NCBI RefSeq assembly: GCF_000378965.1 | Contig: NZ_KB900536.1 | Location: 1,065,583-1,129,582, forward strand | Source: Thioalkalivibrio thiocyanodenitrificans ARhD 1 | Lineage (GTDB): Bacteria > Pseudomonadota > Gammaproteobacteria > Ectothiorhodospirales > Ectothiorhodospiraceae | Length of the DNA stretch: 64,000 bases | Direction: 5' to 3' | Shown: piece after piece, positions 28,933 through 37,525 of the stretch | Position numbering within the stretch: the stretch's first letter is position 1 | How the letters are laid out: the number at the start of each line of letters is the position of its first letter | Position numbers and translations under genes: made by a program | Notes under the pieces: model-generated | Databases searched by the model: none | What the model was told of the DNA's origin: nothing | Seen by the model: the letters and a program-made list of their open reading frames with translations, nothing else

Positions 28933-29268
28933 GTCTGTTTCTCCTGCCGGCCGGTCCCCCGGCCTGATATCAATTTACGAATTCTAACGGATTCCGCGCC
29001 TGCAACGGCGTATCCCGTCCAGACGGACGGAAACACGGATCAGGGGTGCGTTTTGGCCTCGCCAGGCATGGGAAGATGCCGCTAGCGCGGCAGTCGCAGG
29101 ACGAGCAGGAAAAGACCGCAATAGCCCGTGGCACCCGCCTGGCGGGGGGTGCTGGAGAGAGCGAACTGGCTCCGGGCGTTAGGCATGGTTGCGGGTACTG
29201 AACAGGCCGTTGGTTTAGACTTGATCCAAAAATATCAGAGACGAACGGGGCCTGCAAGTGGGAAGGGC
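28933..29268. other. leuA upstream region, no gene recognised
   Basis: This 336-bp stretch lies between leuA and pssA. It has an AT-richer patch near 29210-29240 (tttagacttgatccaaaaat) that could hold the leuA promoter on the minus strand. No clear -35/-10 pair, leader peptide rich in leucine, or tRNA was found. An ORF opposite (28970-29257) has no recognisable features. Confidence 0.4.
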
Positions 29269-29361
29269 GAATCGGGAAGTGGGAAAGACCTCACTTCGCA
29301 CTTCCCGATTCTTACTTCGTACTTTGTTCATCCTTTTGACCTTCGCCTTCATCCTTGACCT
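29269..29361. repeat. Heptad element overlapping the pssA 3' end
   Basis: A perfect 13-bp inverted repeat, GAATCGGGAAGTG at 29269-29281 against CACTTCCCGATTC at 29299-29311, ends exactly one base before the pssA stop codon. Heptad words (GTTCATC, CTTCGCC-type, CTTCATC, CTTGACC) continue into the coding sequence to about 29361. They encode the charged C-terminal tail of PssA. Confidence 0.75.
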
Positions 29362-30118
29362 CGGCGGCCGCCTCGCCCCGTGCCCGCCGGCGGCGCCAGC
29401 GGATCACGGAAAGAGCGGGTCCGGAGAGGGCGTAAAGAAGGAAAACGCCCCAGAGCACCTTGGGCGGGTCGATGGCGGTGAGCATCAGGGCCACGACAAT
29501 CACCAGCACCGCGAAGAACGGCACCCGGTGGCGGAAATCCATGTCCTTGAAGCTGAAGTACGTGACATTGCTGACCATCAGGGCACCGGCCGCCACGGTG
29601 ACGATCAGCGCAAGAATACCCAGATCCGAGCCCTCGAACTTGAGATCGTGCCAGACCCACACCATGCCCATGACCAGGGCGGCGGCGGAGGGGCTCGGCA
29701 GGCCCTGGAAGAAGCGCTTGTCGGACACGCCGATCTTGGTGTTGAATCGGGCCAGGCGCAGTGCCGCCGCGGCGGCGTAGAAGAAGGCAGCCACCCAGCC
29801 CACCTGCCCCAGATCCACCAGGGCCCACAGGTAGACCACCAGCGCGGGCGCCAGGCCGAAGGAGACCATATCCGAAAGACTGTCGTACTGCGCGCCGAAA
29901 GCGGTCTGGGTGTGGGTCATGCGCGCGACGCGCCCGTCCACGCCGTCCAGGACCATGGCCACGAACACGGCAATGGCGGCGGCGGTGAACTGCCCGTTGA
30001 TGGCGGCCACCATGGCGTAGAAGCCTGCGAACAGCGCTGCAGTGGTAAACAGGTTGGGCAGGAGATAGATGCCCCGGCGGGTCTTGTGATCGTCCGGGTG
30101 CGGTTCGGATTCCGACAT
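29312..30118 (-). CDS. pssA: CDP-diacylglycerol-serine O-phosphatidyltransferase
   Basis: A 268-residue membrane enzyme making phosphatidylserine from CDP-diacylglycerol and serine. The CDP-alcohol phosphotransferase motif DG-x2-AR-x8-G-x3-D-x3-D is present as 'DGVDGRVARMTHTQTAFGAQ' plus YDSLSD. 'YLLPNLFTTAALFAGFYAM' and six to eight helices follow. The tail after about residue 250 (EVKDEGEGQKDEQSTK) is encoded by heptad repeats. It is coupled to the psd-like gene 1 bp upstream. Confidence 0.93.
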   Translation of the reverse strand: MSESEPHPDDHKTRRGIYLLPNLFTTAALFAGFYAMVAAINGQFTAAAIAVFVAMVLDGVDGRVARMTHTQTAFGAQYDSLSDMVSFGLAPALVVYLWALVDLGQVGWVAAFFYAAAAALRLARFNTKIGVSDKRFFQGLPSPSAAALVMGMVWVWHDLKFEGSDLGILALIVTVAAGALMVSNVTYFSFKDMDFRHRVPFFAVLVIVVALMLTAIDPPKVLWGVFLLYALSGPALSVIRWRRRRARGEAAAEVKDEGEGQKDEQSTK

Positions 30119-30119
30119 A

Positions 30120-30752
30120 TCAGGACCGATCGTTCTGCTTGTGAATCAGAATACCGATGATATCACTGCCCGCCTTGACCCGCTGCCCGACCTCCACTTC
30201 CACGCGGCTGTTCTCCGGCAGGTAGATATCCACCGGCCGGCCGAACCCGGCGAACCCGCAGCGCCTCCCCTGGCCCATGCGTTCGCCGGACTGCACGCCA
30301 CAGCGGATATACCGCAGTCCTCCGGTGAGTCCGACCGCGAAGACCAGATCGTCCTCCTCGTCCGACCGGATCCACACGGCGAACTGGTCCTGGGGTACCT
30401 TTTGGTCGACACCTTCCTTTCCCGGCCACCAGCGGCGCTGTACCTTGCCCTCGATGGGGCTATGGACGTTGAACTCGCCCGCGAGCGACTGGCGCAGACT
30501 CACGCGCCGGCCCTTGCGGTCCAGGAACGGATTGCGGTCGTCGCTGATCGCCGTGACCACACCGTCCACCGGGCTGACCACGGCCAGCGCCTTCGGAGTG
30601 ATCGGGCGCGTGAAATCGCGAAAGATGAACAGGGCCATGGCCAGCAGGATCCAGCCGGGCCACGCGGCGGCGCCCCACAGCGCGTGGCTGCCCGCGACAA
30701 CAACGGCGGCCAGCGTGACGTAGGGTCGGCCTTCAGGAGCGAGGGGGAGCAT
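30120..30752 (-). CDS. Phosphatidylserine decarboxylase-like protein lacking the GS cleavage site
   Basis: A 210-residue member of the short phosphatidylserine decarboxylase family. It has two N-terminal hydrophobic helices ('VTLAAVVVAGSHALWGAAAW', 'PGWILLAMALFIF'), then 'VSPVDGVVTAI' and 'FNVHSPIEGKVQRRWW'. The C-terminal site that normally reads FGS-R-V-D, where the serine becomes the pyruvoyl cofactor, reads 'FAGFGRPVDIYLPENSRVEV'. The Ser is replaced by Arg. Position between pssA and ilvC is the normal psd locus. Start ATG 30752 avoids translating a repeat (ORF opens at 30788). Confidence 0.75.
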   Translation of the reverse strand: MLPLAPEGRPYVTLAAVVVAGSHALWGAAAWPGWILLAMALFIFRDFTRPITPKALAVVSPVDGVVTAISDDRNPFLDRKGRRVSLRQSLAGEFNVHSPIEGKVQRRWWPGKEGVDQKVPQDQFAVWIRSDEEDDLVFAVGLTGGLRYIRCGVQSGERMGQGRRCGFAGFGRPVDIYLPENSRVEVEVGQRVKAGSDIIGILIHKQNDRS

Positions 30753-30760
30753 TGAGGGAA

Positions 30761-30830
30761 GATACAAGAGGCAAGTTGCAAGAGACAAGAATGGGCGAAC
30801 CCCTCTCTTGCCCCTTGCATCCTGCCTCTG
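30761..30830. repeat. Heptad-repeat hairpin downstream of ilvC
   Basis: The left arm at 30761-30788 has the words GATACAA, GAGGCAA, GTTGCAA, GAGACAA. The right arm around 30801-30830 has CTCTTGC, CCCTTGC, ATCCTGC, CTCTGCG. The complementarity is imperfect but the 7-nt phasing is clear. It lies 16 bp from the ilvC stop codon and 8 bp from the psd-like start. Confidence 0.7.
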
Positions 30831-30846
30831 CGGCGCTACGCGCCGC

Positions 30847-31947
<1,101 letters not shown>

Positions 31948-31951
31948 CTAA

Positions 31952-32443
31952 CTAAATCTTTAATGCCGCATCGCCCCGGGCGATGCCCATGACTCCCGAA
32001 CGCACCACCTCCAGTATTTCGAAGGGACGCAGGGCCTCGATGAAGGCATCGAGCTTTTCGCTGTTGCCCGTGAGCTCCACCACGTAGGTGGCGGCGCTGA
32101 CATCGATGATCCGGCCGCGAAAGATACTGGTGAGGCGCGTGACCTCCTCCCGATCGTCACCGCCCACGCGCAACTTGGCCATCATCATTTCGCGCTCGAT
32201 GTGCCGGTACTCGGTCAGGTCCATGAGCTTGACCACGTCCACCAGCTTGTTGAGCTGCTTGACGATCTGCTCGACGATCTCGTCGGACCCGCTGGTGACC
32301 AGGGTGAGGCGCGACAGCGTCGGGTCGTCGGTGGGCGCCACGGTGAGCGACTCGATGTTGTAACCGCGGGCCGAGAACAATCCGGCCACCCGGGAAAGGG
32401 CGCCGGACTCGTTTTCCATCAGGATGCCGATGATATGTCTCAT
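31952..32443 (-). CDS. ilvN: Acetolactate synthase regulatory subunit
   Basis: A 163-residue small subunit that confers valine feedback. The N-terminal ACT domain begins 'MRHIIGILMENESGALSRVA' with 'LFSARGYNIESLTVAPTDD'. The C-terminal ALS_ss_C domain includes 'GRIIDVSAATYVVELTGNSE'. The length is that of the IlvH/IlvN family with full C-domain. It starts 13 bp after ilvB. Confidence 0.94.
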   Translation of the reverse strand: MRHIIGILMENESGALSRVAGLFSARGYNIESLTVAPTDDPTLSRLTLVTSGSDEIVEQIVKQLNKLVDVVKLMDLTEYRHIEREMMMAKLRVGGDDREEVTRLTSIFRGRIIDVSAATYVVELTGNSEKLDAFIEALRPFEILEVVRSGVMGIARGDAALKI

Positions 32444-32456
32444 GATGTCCCCGCCC

Positions 32457-34151
32457 CTACACCAGTATCATTTCGTTCTGACCGGCACCGGCCGGGATCA
32501 TGGGATACACGTTCTCGGACTGGTCCGTAATGAAGTCCATGAACACAAGCCGGTCCTTGAGCTTGAGCGCCTCCTTGAGGGCGCCCTCCACATCCGCCGG
32601 CTTCTCGATACGCATACCCACATGCCCATAGGCCTCGGCCAGGACAACGAAATCCGGCAACGCATCCATGTACGACATGGCATAGCGGCCCTGATAGAAG
32701 AATTCCTGCCACTGGCGCACCATCCCCATGTAGCGGTTGTTCAGGTTCACAACCTTGATGGGCAACTGGTACTGCAGGCAGGTGGACAGCTCCTGGATGC
32801 ACATCTGGATACTGGCCTCGCCGGTGACACAGGCCACGGTGGCTTTCGGATGGGCCAGTTGCACACCCATGGCGGCGGGCAGGCCGAAGCCCATGGTGCC
32901 CAGACCGCCCGAGTTGATCCAGCGATTGGGCTTGTCGAACTTGTAGAACTGGGCCGCCCACATCTGGTGCTGGCCCACGTCGGAGGTGACGAAGGCATCA
33001 CCCTTGGTAAGCTTCCACAGGGTCTCAAGCACGTACTGGGGCTTGATCAACTCCGAGTTGCGGTCGTACTTGAGGCAGTCCATGGCCCGCCATTCACCGA
33101 TCTGTTTCCACCAGGCCTTGAGGGCTGCGGCATCGGGCTTGCGCGGGTCGGCCTTGATCTCCTTGATCATGGCCTTGAGCACCGTGTCCACCTGTCCGAC
33201 GATGGGCACGTCCACCTTCACGTTCTTGGAGATGGAGGCAGGATCCACGTCCACGTGCACAATCTTCGCGTATGGGCAGAACTTCTCGATGTTGCCTGTC
33301 ACCCTGTCATCGAAGCGCGCGCCGATGGCAATCACCAGATCCGCATGATGCATGGCCATGTTGGCCTCGTAGGTGCCATGCATCCCAAGCATGCCCACGG
33401 AGAGCTTGTCGGTCGCCGGATAACCCCCGAGACCCATCAGTGTGTTGGTGATGGGGTAACCCAGCAGGCGGGTGAAATCGGTGAGCGACTTGGCGGCACG
33501 CCCCAGAATCACGCCGCCACCGGCGTAGATAATGGGCTGACGGGCCTCCAGGATCAGGTCGATGGCTTTCCTGATCTGCCCCGTGTGTCCCTTCACGGTA
33601 GGGTTGTAAGAGCGCATCCGGATCGTCTTGGGATAGCTGTACTCGCACTTGGCGGCCGTCACATCCTTGGGGATATCCACCACGACCGGACCGGGCCGTC
33701 CGGTGGTGGCCACATAGAAAGCCTTCTTGAGGGTCGTGGCCAGATCCTTGACGTCCTTCACCAGGAAGTTGTGCTTCACGCAGGGACGCGTGATGCCGAC
33801 CGTGTCCACTTCCTGGAAGGCGTCATTGCCGATCAGGTGCGTGGGGACCTGTCCGGTGAACACCACGAGCGGGACCGAGTCCATGTAGGCATCGGCGATA
33901 CCGGTGATGGCGTTGGTCGCGCCGGGACCGGAAGTGACCAGGGCTACGCCGGGCTTGTCGGTTGATTTCGCATAGCCTTCGGCGGCGTGAATCGCCCCCT
34001 GTTCGTGCCGCACGAGGATGTGTGCAACCTTATCCTGCTTGTACAGGGCGTCGTAGATATGCAGAACGGCGCCACCCGGGTACCCGAAAATAAGATCGAC
34101 ACCTTCCTCCTGCAGGCAGCGGACAAAGATCTCGGCACCGGTCAGTTCCAC
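32457..34151 (-). CDS. ilvB: Acetolactate synthase large subunit
   Basis: A 564-residue ThDP/FAD enzyme, first common step of branched-chain amino acid synthesis. 'VELTGAEIFVRCLQEEGVDL' opens the Pyr domain. The catalytic Glu lies in 'VRHEQGAIHAAEGYAKSTDK'. In the ThDP-Mg motif the usual GDG reads GEA ('VTGEASIQMCIQELSTC'). Start GTG 34151 is chosen for the GGAG ribosome site 8-9 nt upstream; the ORF extends upstream without family similarity. Confidence 0.95.
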   Translation of the reverse strand: MELTGAEIFVRCLQEEGVDLIFGYPGGAVLHIYDALYKQDKVAHILVRHEQGAIHAAEGYAKSTDKPGVALVTSGPGATNAITGIADAYMDSVPLVVFTGQVPTHLIGNDAFQEVDTVGITRPCVKHNFLVKDVKDLATTLKKAFYVATTGRPGPVVVDIPKDVTAAKCEYSYPKTIRMRSYNPTVKGHTGQIRKAIDLILEARQPIIYAGGGVILGRAAKSLTDFTRLLGYPITNTLMGLGGYPATDKLSVGMLGMHGTYEANMAMHHADLVIAIGARFDDRVTGNIEKFCPYAKIVHVDVDPASISKNVKVDVPIVGQVDTVLKAMIKEIKADPRKPDAAALKAWWKQIGEWRAMDCLKYDRNSELIKPQYVLETLWKLTKGDAFVTSDVGQHQMWAAQFYKFDKPNRWINSGGLGTMGFGLPAAMGVQLAHPKATVACVTGEASIQMCIQELSTCLQYQLPIKVVNLNNRYMGMVRQWQEFFYQGRYAMSYMDALPDFVVLAEAYGHVGMRIEKPADVEGALKEALKLKDRLVFMDFITDQSENVYPMIPAGAGQNEMILV

Positions 34152-34326
34152 GGTCTGGTCTCCTGCTCTGTGAAGGTGGTGGTTGTGTTTTCCTGCAGCG
34201 ACCCCGGGGAGCGCAAGAGAGCGCCCCGCCGAAACGGCAGGGAAAGCGCACAATACTAATATGAAGCGGTCCGAATTTCACGAAAACTTGATCATTCACG
34301 CATATTCTGTGGTTTTTGGTCGACGC
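34152..34326 (-). promoter_or_regulatory. ilvB upstream region, AT-rich
   Basis: An AT-rich patch at 34250-34330 (minus strand 'cttcatattagtattgtg') lies about 100-170 bp upstream of the ilvB GTG. It is the best place for the ilvBNC promoter. A TATTAG/TAGTAT-like -10 is possible, but there is no convincing -35. No valine/leucine-rich leader peptide with terminator was recognised. Confidence 0.3.
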
Positions 34327-34470
34327 CCAGCGCCGCATCGTCCCGATCTCCTCCTTCCGGTCCGCGATGATCTCCCGGGCGCATTTGCGGATCTCCGGAT
34401 CCCCGCCGTAACGCAATACCGCCTCGGCCATCCCGACAGCCCCTGCGAGCAGCAGCATGGAAAGGAAAAG
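34327..34470 (-). pseudogene. DUF305-like fragment
   Basis: A minus-strand frame encodes 'AGAVGMAEAVLRYGGDPEIR' followed by 'KCAREIIADRKEEIGTMRRW'. This resembles the second helix of DUF305 proteins (..GAxxMAxxVLxxGxDPEIRxLAxxIIxxQxxEIxxMRxW). The preceding HH metal motif is absent (the frame reads LFLSMLLLAG instead), and the frame runs on into unrelated sequence overlapping the ilvB start region. It looks like a decayed remnant rather than a gene. Length about 48 codons. Confidence 0.45.
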
Positions 34471-34754
34471 CCGCGGTCGGCTTGCCGGGACCGGGGTACC
34501 CCGACTGCCCGCGCACAAACCCCGGGGCCCAACTGGTGGCCGGCCGTAGTGCGCCGAATTGCGGGAGTGGCGATAAGGAAAACGCGGGACTGTTGCTCAC
34601 CCCGCTCCCGGAAAAAAACCCGCGCGGGGGCACCGGGGCTCGCCTCAGACGCAGGAATATGTAAACTAGACTCATTAATATACCCGTCGGCTCGCGTGGC
34701 CGGCTGCCCACCGGGGCACTCCGACGGGTGTGTCGCAGGAGGTCACAGAAGGTC

Positions 34755-36401
34755 ATGAACATACATGCAAAGGCACGGCACGGGCCCGATTTTGCCACCT
34801 GGCTGATCCGCCCGGCCCAGGGCTGGCGGCATAAGGCCCGCGGCATGGTTCAGAACCGCATGTTCCTGCTCCTGGGCGCAATCGGTGCAACCTTCCTCGC
34901 GGGGCTGGGCATCAATGTCTGGATGCTGATTTCCGGCGCCGGCCCGGCGGGGCCGACCTTTGTCCAGTTGGCCGTTCTGGGCATTGGCCTGGTGGTGACA
35001 CTGAGCCTGCCCCTGTTTCTCTACCGGCACCTCATTACGCCCCTCTTCCACCTGCGCCACTGGGCGCAACGGGCGCGTGGCGGCAATCTGGCGGCGCGCA
35101 TACCACCGCCGGCGGGCGGCGAGTTCGCCGAACTGGCCGAGGACGTCAATGCGCTCACCGAACAACTGCAACGTCTGACCCGCGAGATGCGTGACGAAGT
35201 CCGGGCACAGACCGAGCGCCTGGAACAGAAGTCCCGCACGCTGGAGGTGCTGTACGACGTGGCGGCCAGCATCAATACCGCCCGGGACCTGGAAGACCTG
35301 CTGGCCCGTTTCCTGACCAGCATCAAACAGACGCTGGGTGCGCGGGCCGCCACGGCCCGGCTCGTCACGCCCGACGGCCAGATGAGGCTGGTGGCCAATC
35401 TGGGGTTCCACCCCGACGACCGACATTGCCACCAGGTACTGCCCCTTGGACGCTGCTTGTGCGGCCACGTGGCCGATGGCGCGGGCATGGCCGGCCGGAC
35501 CGATGTGCACCAGTGCGGCCGGGTGGAAACCGACAGCCTGGAGGCGACGGAACACCCGGCCATGATTGCGGTACCGCTGCAGCACCGGGGTCAGACCCTG
35601 GGCATCTACAGCCTGTTCATGGACGAGTGCCCCGAACCACTCAGTGAAGACATGGAGAACCTGCTCACGAGCATCGGCCGTCATCTGGGCATGGCCATCG
35701 AGAAGGCGAGGCTCGACGAGGAGGCACAGAGGCTCGGCATCATCGAGGAACGCACGCATATCGCCCACGAGCTGCACGATTCTCTGGCGCAGACCCTGGC
35801 AAGCCTGCGCTTCCGGGTAGGTGCCCTGGAGGAGTCGGTGAATCGTACCGGCTCCACGGAGCTGAAGAGTGAGGTCGACGTGGTACGCGACGGGCTGCAC
35901 CGTGCCAACACGGAACTGCGGGAATTGATCAGCCATTTCCGGGCACCGCCGGTCACCCGCCAGGGCCTCGTCTGCGGTGTGGAGAAGCTCGTGTCAGACT
36001 TCCAAAAGGACACGGGGATCAATGTCTACCTGCAAAAGGAATGGCAGCAGAACGAACTCGCCGGGGAGATGGAAAGCGAAGTGCTGCGCATTGTTCAGGA
36101 GGCCCTGTGCAATATCCAGAAGCACGCCCGTGCCCAGCATGTGAGGATCCTGTTGCGGGCCGATGCCCAGGGGGATTTCCTGGTGATGGTGGAAGACGAT
36201 GGCCGCGGTATTCGGGGCAAGGCGCGGGGCGGCCGCGGTGAGCATATCGGACTGAGCGTCATGAAAGAGCGTGCCGCTCGGCTGGACGCCGACTTTCGCA
36301 TCGAGAGTGAACCAGGGGAAGGCACCCGCATGACATTGAGATTCCAGTACCCGAAGCCGCGGTCAGTGGACATCCGACCCCGCGTACAGGCGGCACCATG
36401 A
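34755..36401 (+). CDS. NarX-type sensor histidine kinase
   Basis: A 548-residue membrane kinase. Two helices (about residues 33-55 and 68-85) enclose only a short periplasmic loop ('ISGAGPAGPTF'), too small for a ligand domain. HAMP (about 85-140), GAF (about 175-315) and a HisKA_3 domain with phosphoacceptor 'ERTHIAHELHDSLAQTLASL' follow, then HATPase_c with 'EALCNIQKHARA' and 'DDGRGI'. The GAF domain carries four cysteines ('HCHQVLPLGRCLCG', 'HQCGRV') that could bind a metal or Fe-S cofactor (inference). It overlaps the regulator gene by ATGA. Confidence 0.9.
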   Translation: MNIHAKARHGPDFATWLIRPAQGWRHKARGMVQNRMFLLLGAIGATFLAGLGINVWMLISGAGPAGPTFVQLAVLGIGLVVTLSLPLFLYRHLITPLFHLRHWAQRARGGNLAARIPPPAGGEFAELAEDVNALTEQLQRLTREMRDEVRAQTERLEQKSRTLEVLYDVAASINTARDLEDLLARFLTSIKQTLGARAATARLVTPDGQMRLVANLGFHPDDRHCHQVLPLGRCLCGHVADGAGMAGRTDVHQCGRVETDSLEATEHPAMIAVPLQHRGQTLGIYSLFMDECPEPLSEDMENLLTSIGRHLGMAIEKARLDEEAQRLGIIEERTHIAHELHDSLAQTLASLRFRVGALEESVNRTGSTELKSEVDVVRDGLHRANTELRELISHFRAPPVTRQGLVCGVEKLVSDFQKDTGINVYLQKEWQQNELAGEMESEVLRIVQEALCNIQKHARAQHVRILLRADAQGDFLVMVEDDGRGIRGKARGGRGEHIGLSVMKERAARLDADFRIESEPGEGTRMTLRFQYPKPRSVDIRPRVQAAP

Positions 36402-37078
36402 ACCGGCGCGTACTGCTCATCGATGATCACGCGTTGTTTCGCGAAGGTCTGCAGGAACTGCTCAAGAGACGGGGCATCGAGACCGTGGGCGCCGTGGGCG
36501 ACGGCGAGGCCGGTATCCGGCTGGCGGGCGAACTTCAGCCGGATGTCATCCTGCTGGACATGCGCATGCCCGGAATGAACGGGCTTGAGGTCTTGCGCCG
36601 ACTTCGGCAAAGCGGCCTGGCCATGCCAGTGGTCATGCTCACCACCAGCACCGAGGAACAGGACCTGGTCGAATGCCTGCGCAACGGCGCACAGGGTTAT
36701 CTGCTCAAGGAGATGGAACCCGGGGACCTGGTCAACGCGCTGGAAGACATCATGCTCGGCAAGACCGTTGTCGCGCCCCACCTGGCGCAGCTGCTGGCCC
36801 GTGTCGTGCAAGGCCAGACCGGCTCGGAACACGAGCCCAACCCTTTCGACGTACTCACCCCCCGGGAAACCGAAATTCTAGGGCTGCTGGCCGAGGGCCA
36901 GAGCAACAAGGTGATCGCCCGCAATCTGGGCATTTCCGATGGCACGGTGAAGCTGCACGTGAAGGCCATCCTGCGCAAGCTGGGGGTGCATTCACGGGTT
37001 GAAGCTGCCGTGCTCGCGGTCCAGCAGGGCCTGCATCGCGGAGCGATCGGCGTCAAGGAAGCGTCCGGGGAAAGGTGA
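36398..37078 (+). CDS. NarL/FixJ-family response regulator
   Basis: A 226-residue transcription regulator. The receiver has DD near residues 9-10, the phosphoacceptor in 'VILLDMRMPGMNGLEVLRRL' and Lys in 'GYLLKEMEPGDL'. The C-terminal LuxR-type HTH includes 'LTPRETEILGLLAEGQSNKV' and 'ISDGTVKLHVKAILRKLG'. It is translationally coupled to the NarX-like kinase. Its target genes are not evident from the window. Confidence 0.92.
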   Translation: MNRRVLLIDDHALFREGLQELLKRRGIETVGAVGDGEAGIRLAGELQPDVILLDMRMPGMNGLEVLRRLRQSGLAMPVVMLTTSTEEQDLVECLRNGAQGYLLKEMEPGDLVNALEDIMLGKTVVAPHLAQLLARVVQGQTGSEHEPNPFDVLTPRETEILGLLAEGQSNKVIARNLGISDGTVKLHVKAILRKLGVHSRVEAAVLAVQQGLHRGAIGVKEASGER

Positions 37079-37082
37079 AGTG

Positions 37083-37154
37083 GTCAGTTGTCCGTTGTCA
37101 GTGGTCAGTGGTCAGTTGTTTAAAACAACTGACCACTGACAACGGACAACTGAC
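37083..37154. repeat. Near-perfect heptad palindrome between convergent genes
   Basis: The left arm at 37083-37121 and the right arm at 37122-37154 are reverse complements, except that the left arm holds one extra 7-nt word (GGTCAGT). The centre is TTTAAAA. The words are GTCAGTT, GTCCGTT, GTCAGTG. The left arm starts 4 bp after the NarL-type regulator's stop. The right arm's last base is the first base of the S24 gene's stop codon. A 33-bp stem would form in both transcripts. Confidence 0.9.
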
Positions 37155-37525
37155 TAAAGATAATGCTTGTGCTGTGAACGGCGCCGGCCCGCGCGCTGGA
37201 CCACCACTCCGACCACGGCTCCGATGCCGTCGATCTCGATCTTGCGGTGATCCTCCTGCAGGGCGACCAGGTAATAGCGCCCGTCTTCGATCCTGATCTG
37301 CCGGAAGAGATATTCCTCTTCGTGCTTCGCGACCACATAGCTGCCGTCAGCCACCACGCCGGACGGATCGACGACAATGATCACGCCATGCTCGAACTCC
37401 GGCGCCATGCTGTCGCCCAGGACCCGGAGGGCGAATGGTTCGCTGGCTGCACACCCCCCGCCCATGCCCGCGTCGACACTGTCCGACCCCATGGTCCCTG
37501 GATCAAAAACGCCGTAATCACTCAT
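37154..37525 (-). CDS. S24 (LexA/UmuD-type) peptidase-like protein
   Basis: A 123-residue protein matching the catalytic half of S24 proteins, with no DNA-binding domain. The serine is in 'LRVLGDSMAPEFEHGVIIVV' and the lysine in 'SYVVAKHEEEYLFRQI'. The cleavage site of a self-cleaving repressor is not seen. It starts with an ATGA overlap with the cysG stop, so it is expressed with siroheme synthesis. Its substrate is unknown; a signal-peptidase-like role is possible. Confidence 0.8.
   Translation of the reverse strand: MSDYGVFDPGTMGSDSVDAGMGGGCAASEPFALRVLGDSMAPEFEHGVIIVVDPSGVVADGSYVVAKHEEEYLFRQIRIEDGRYYLVALQEDHRKIEIDGIGAVVGVVVQRAGRRRSQHKHYL

Noticed and set aside
28970-29257. A 95-codon minus-strand ORF upstream of leuA
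   Set aside because: No ribosome site or family features; low-complexity Ser/Pro/Arg/Cys composition.
32424-33965. A 513-codon plus-strand ORF
   Set aside because: Antisense shadow of ilvB.
34592-34680. Leader peptide and attenuator for ilvB (ORF starting MSLVYIFLRL)
   Set aside because: Too few branched-chain codons in a row, and the following hairpin before the T-run (near 34612-34628) has no proper loop; it is also over 400 bp from ilvB.
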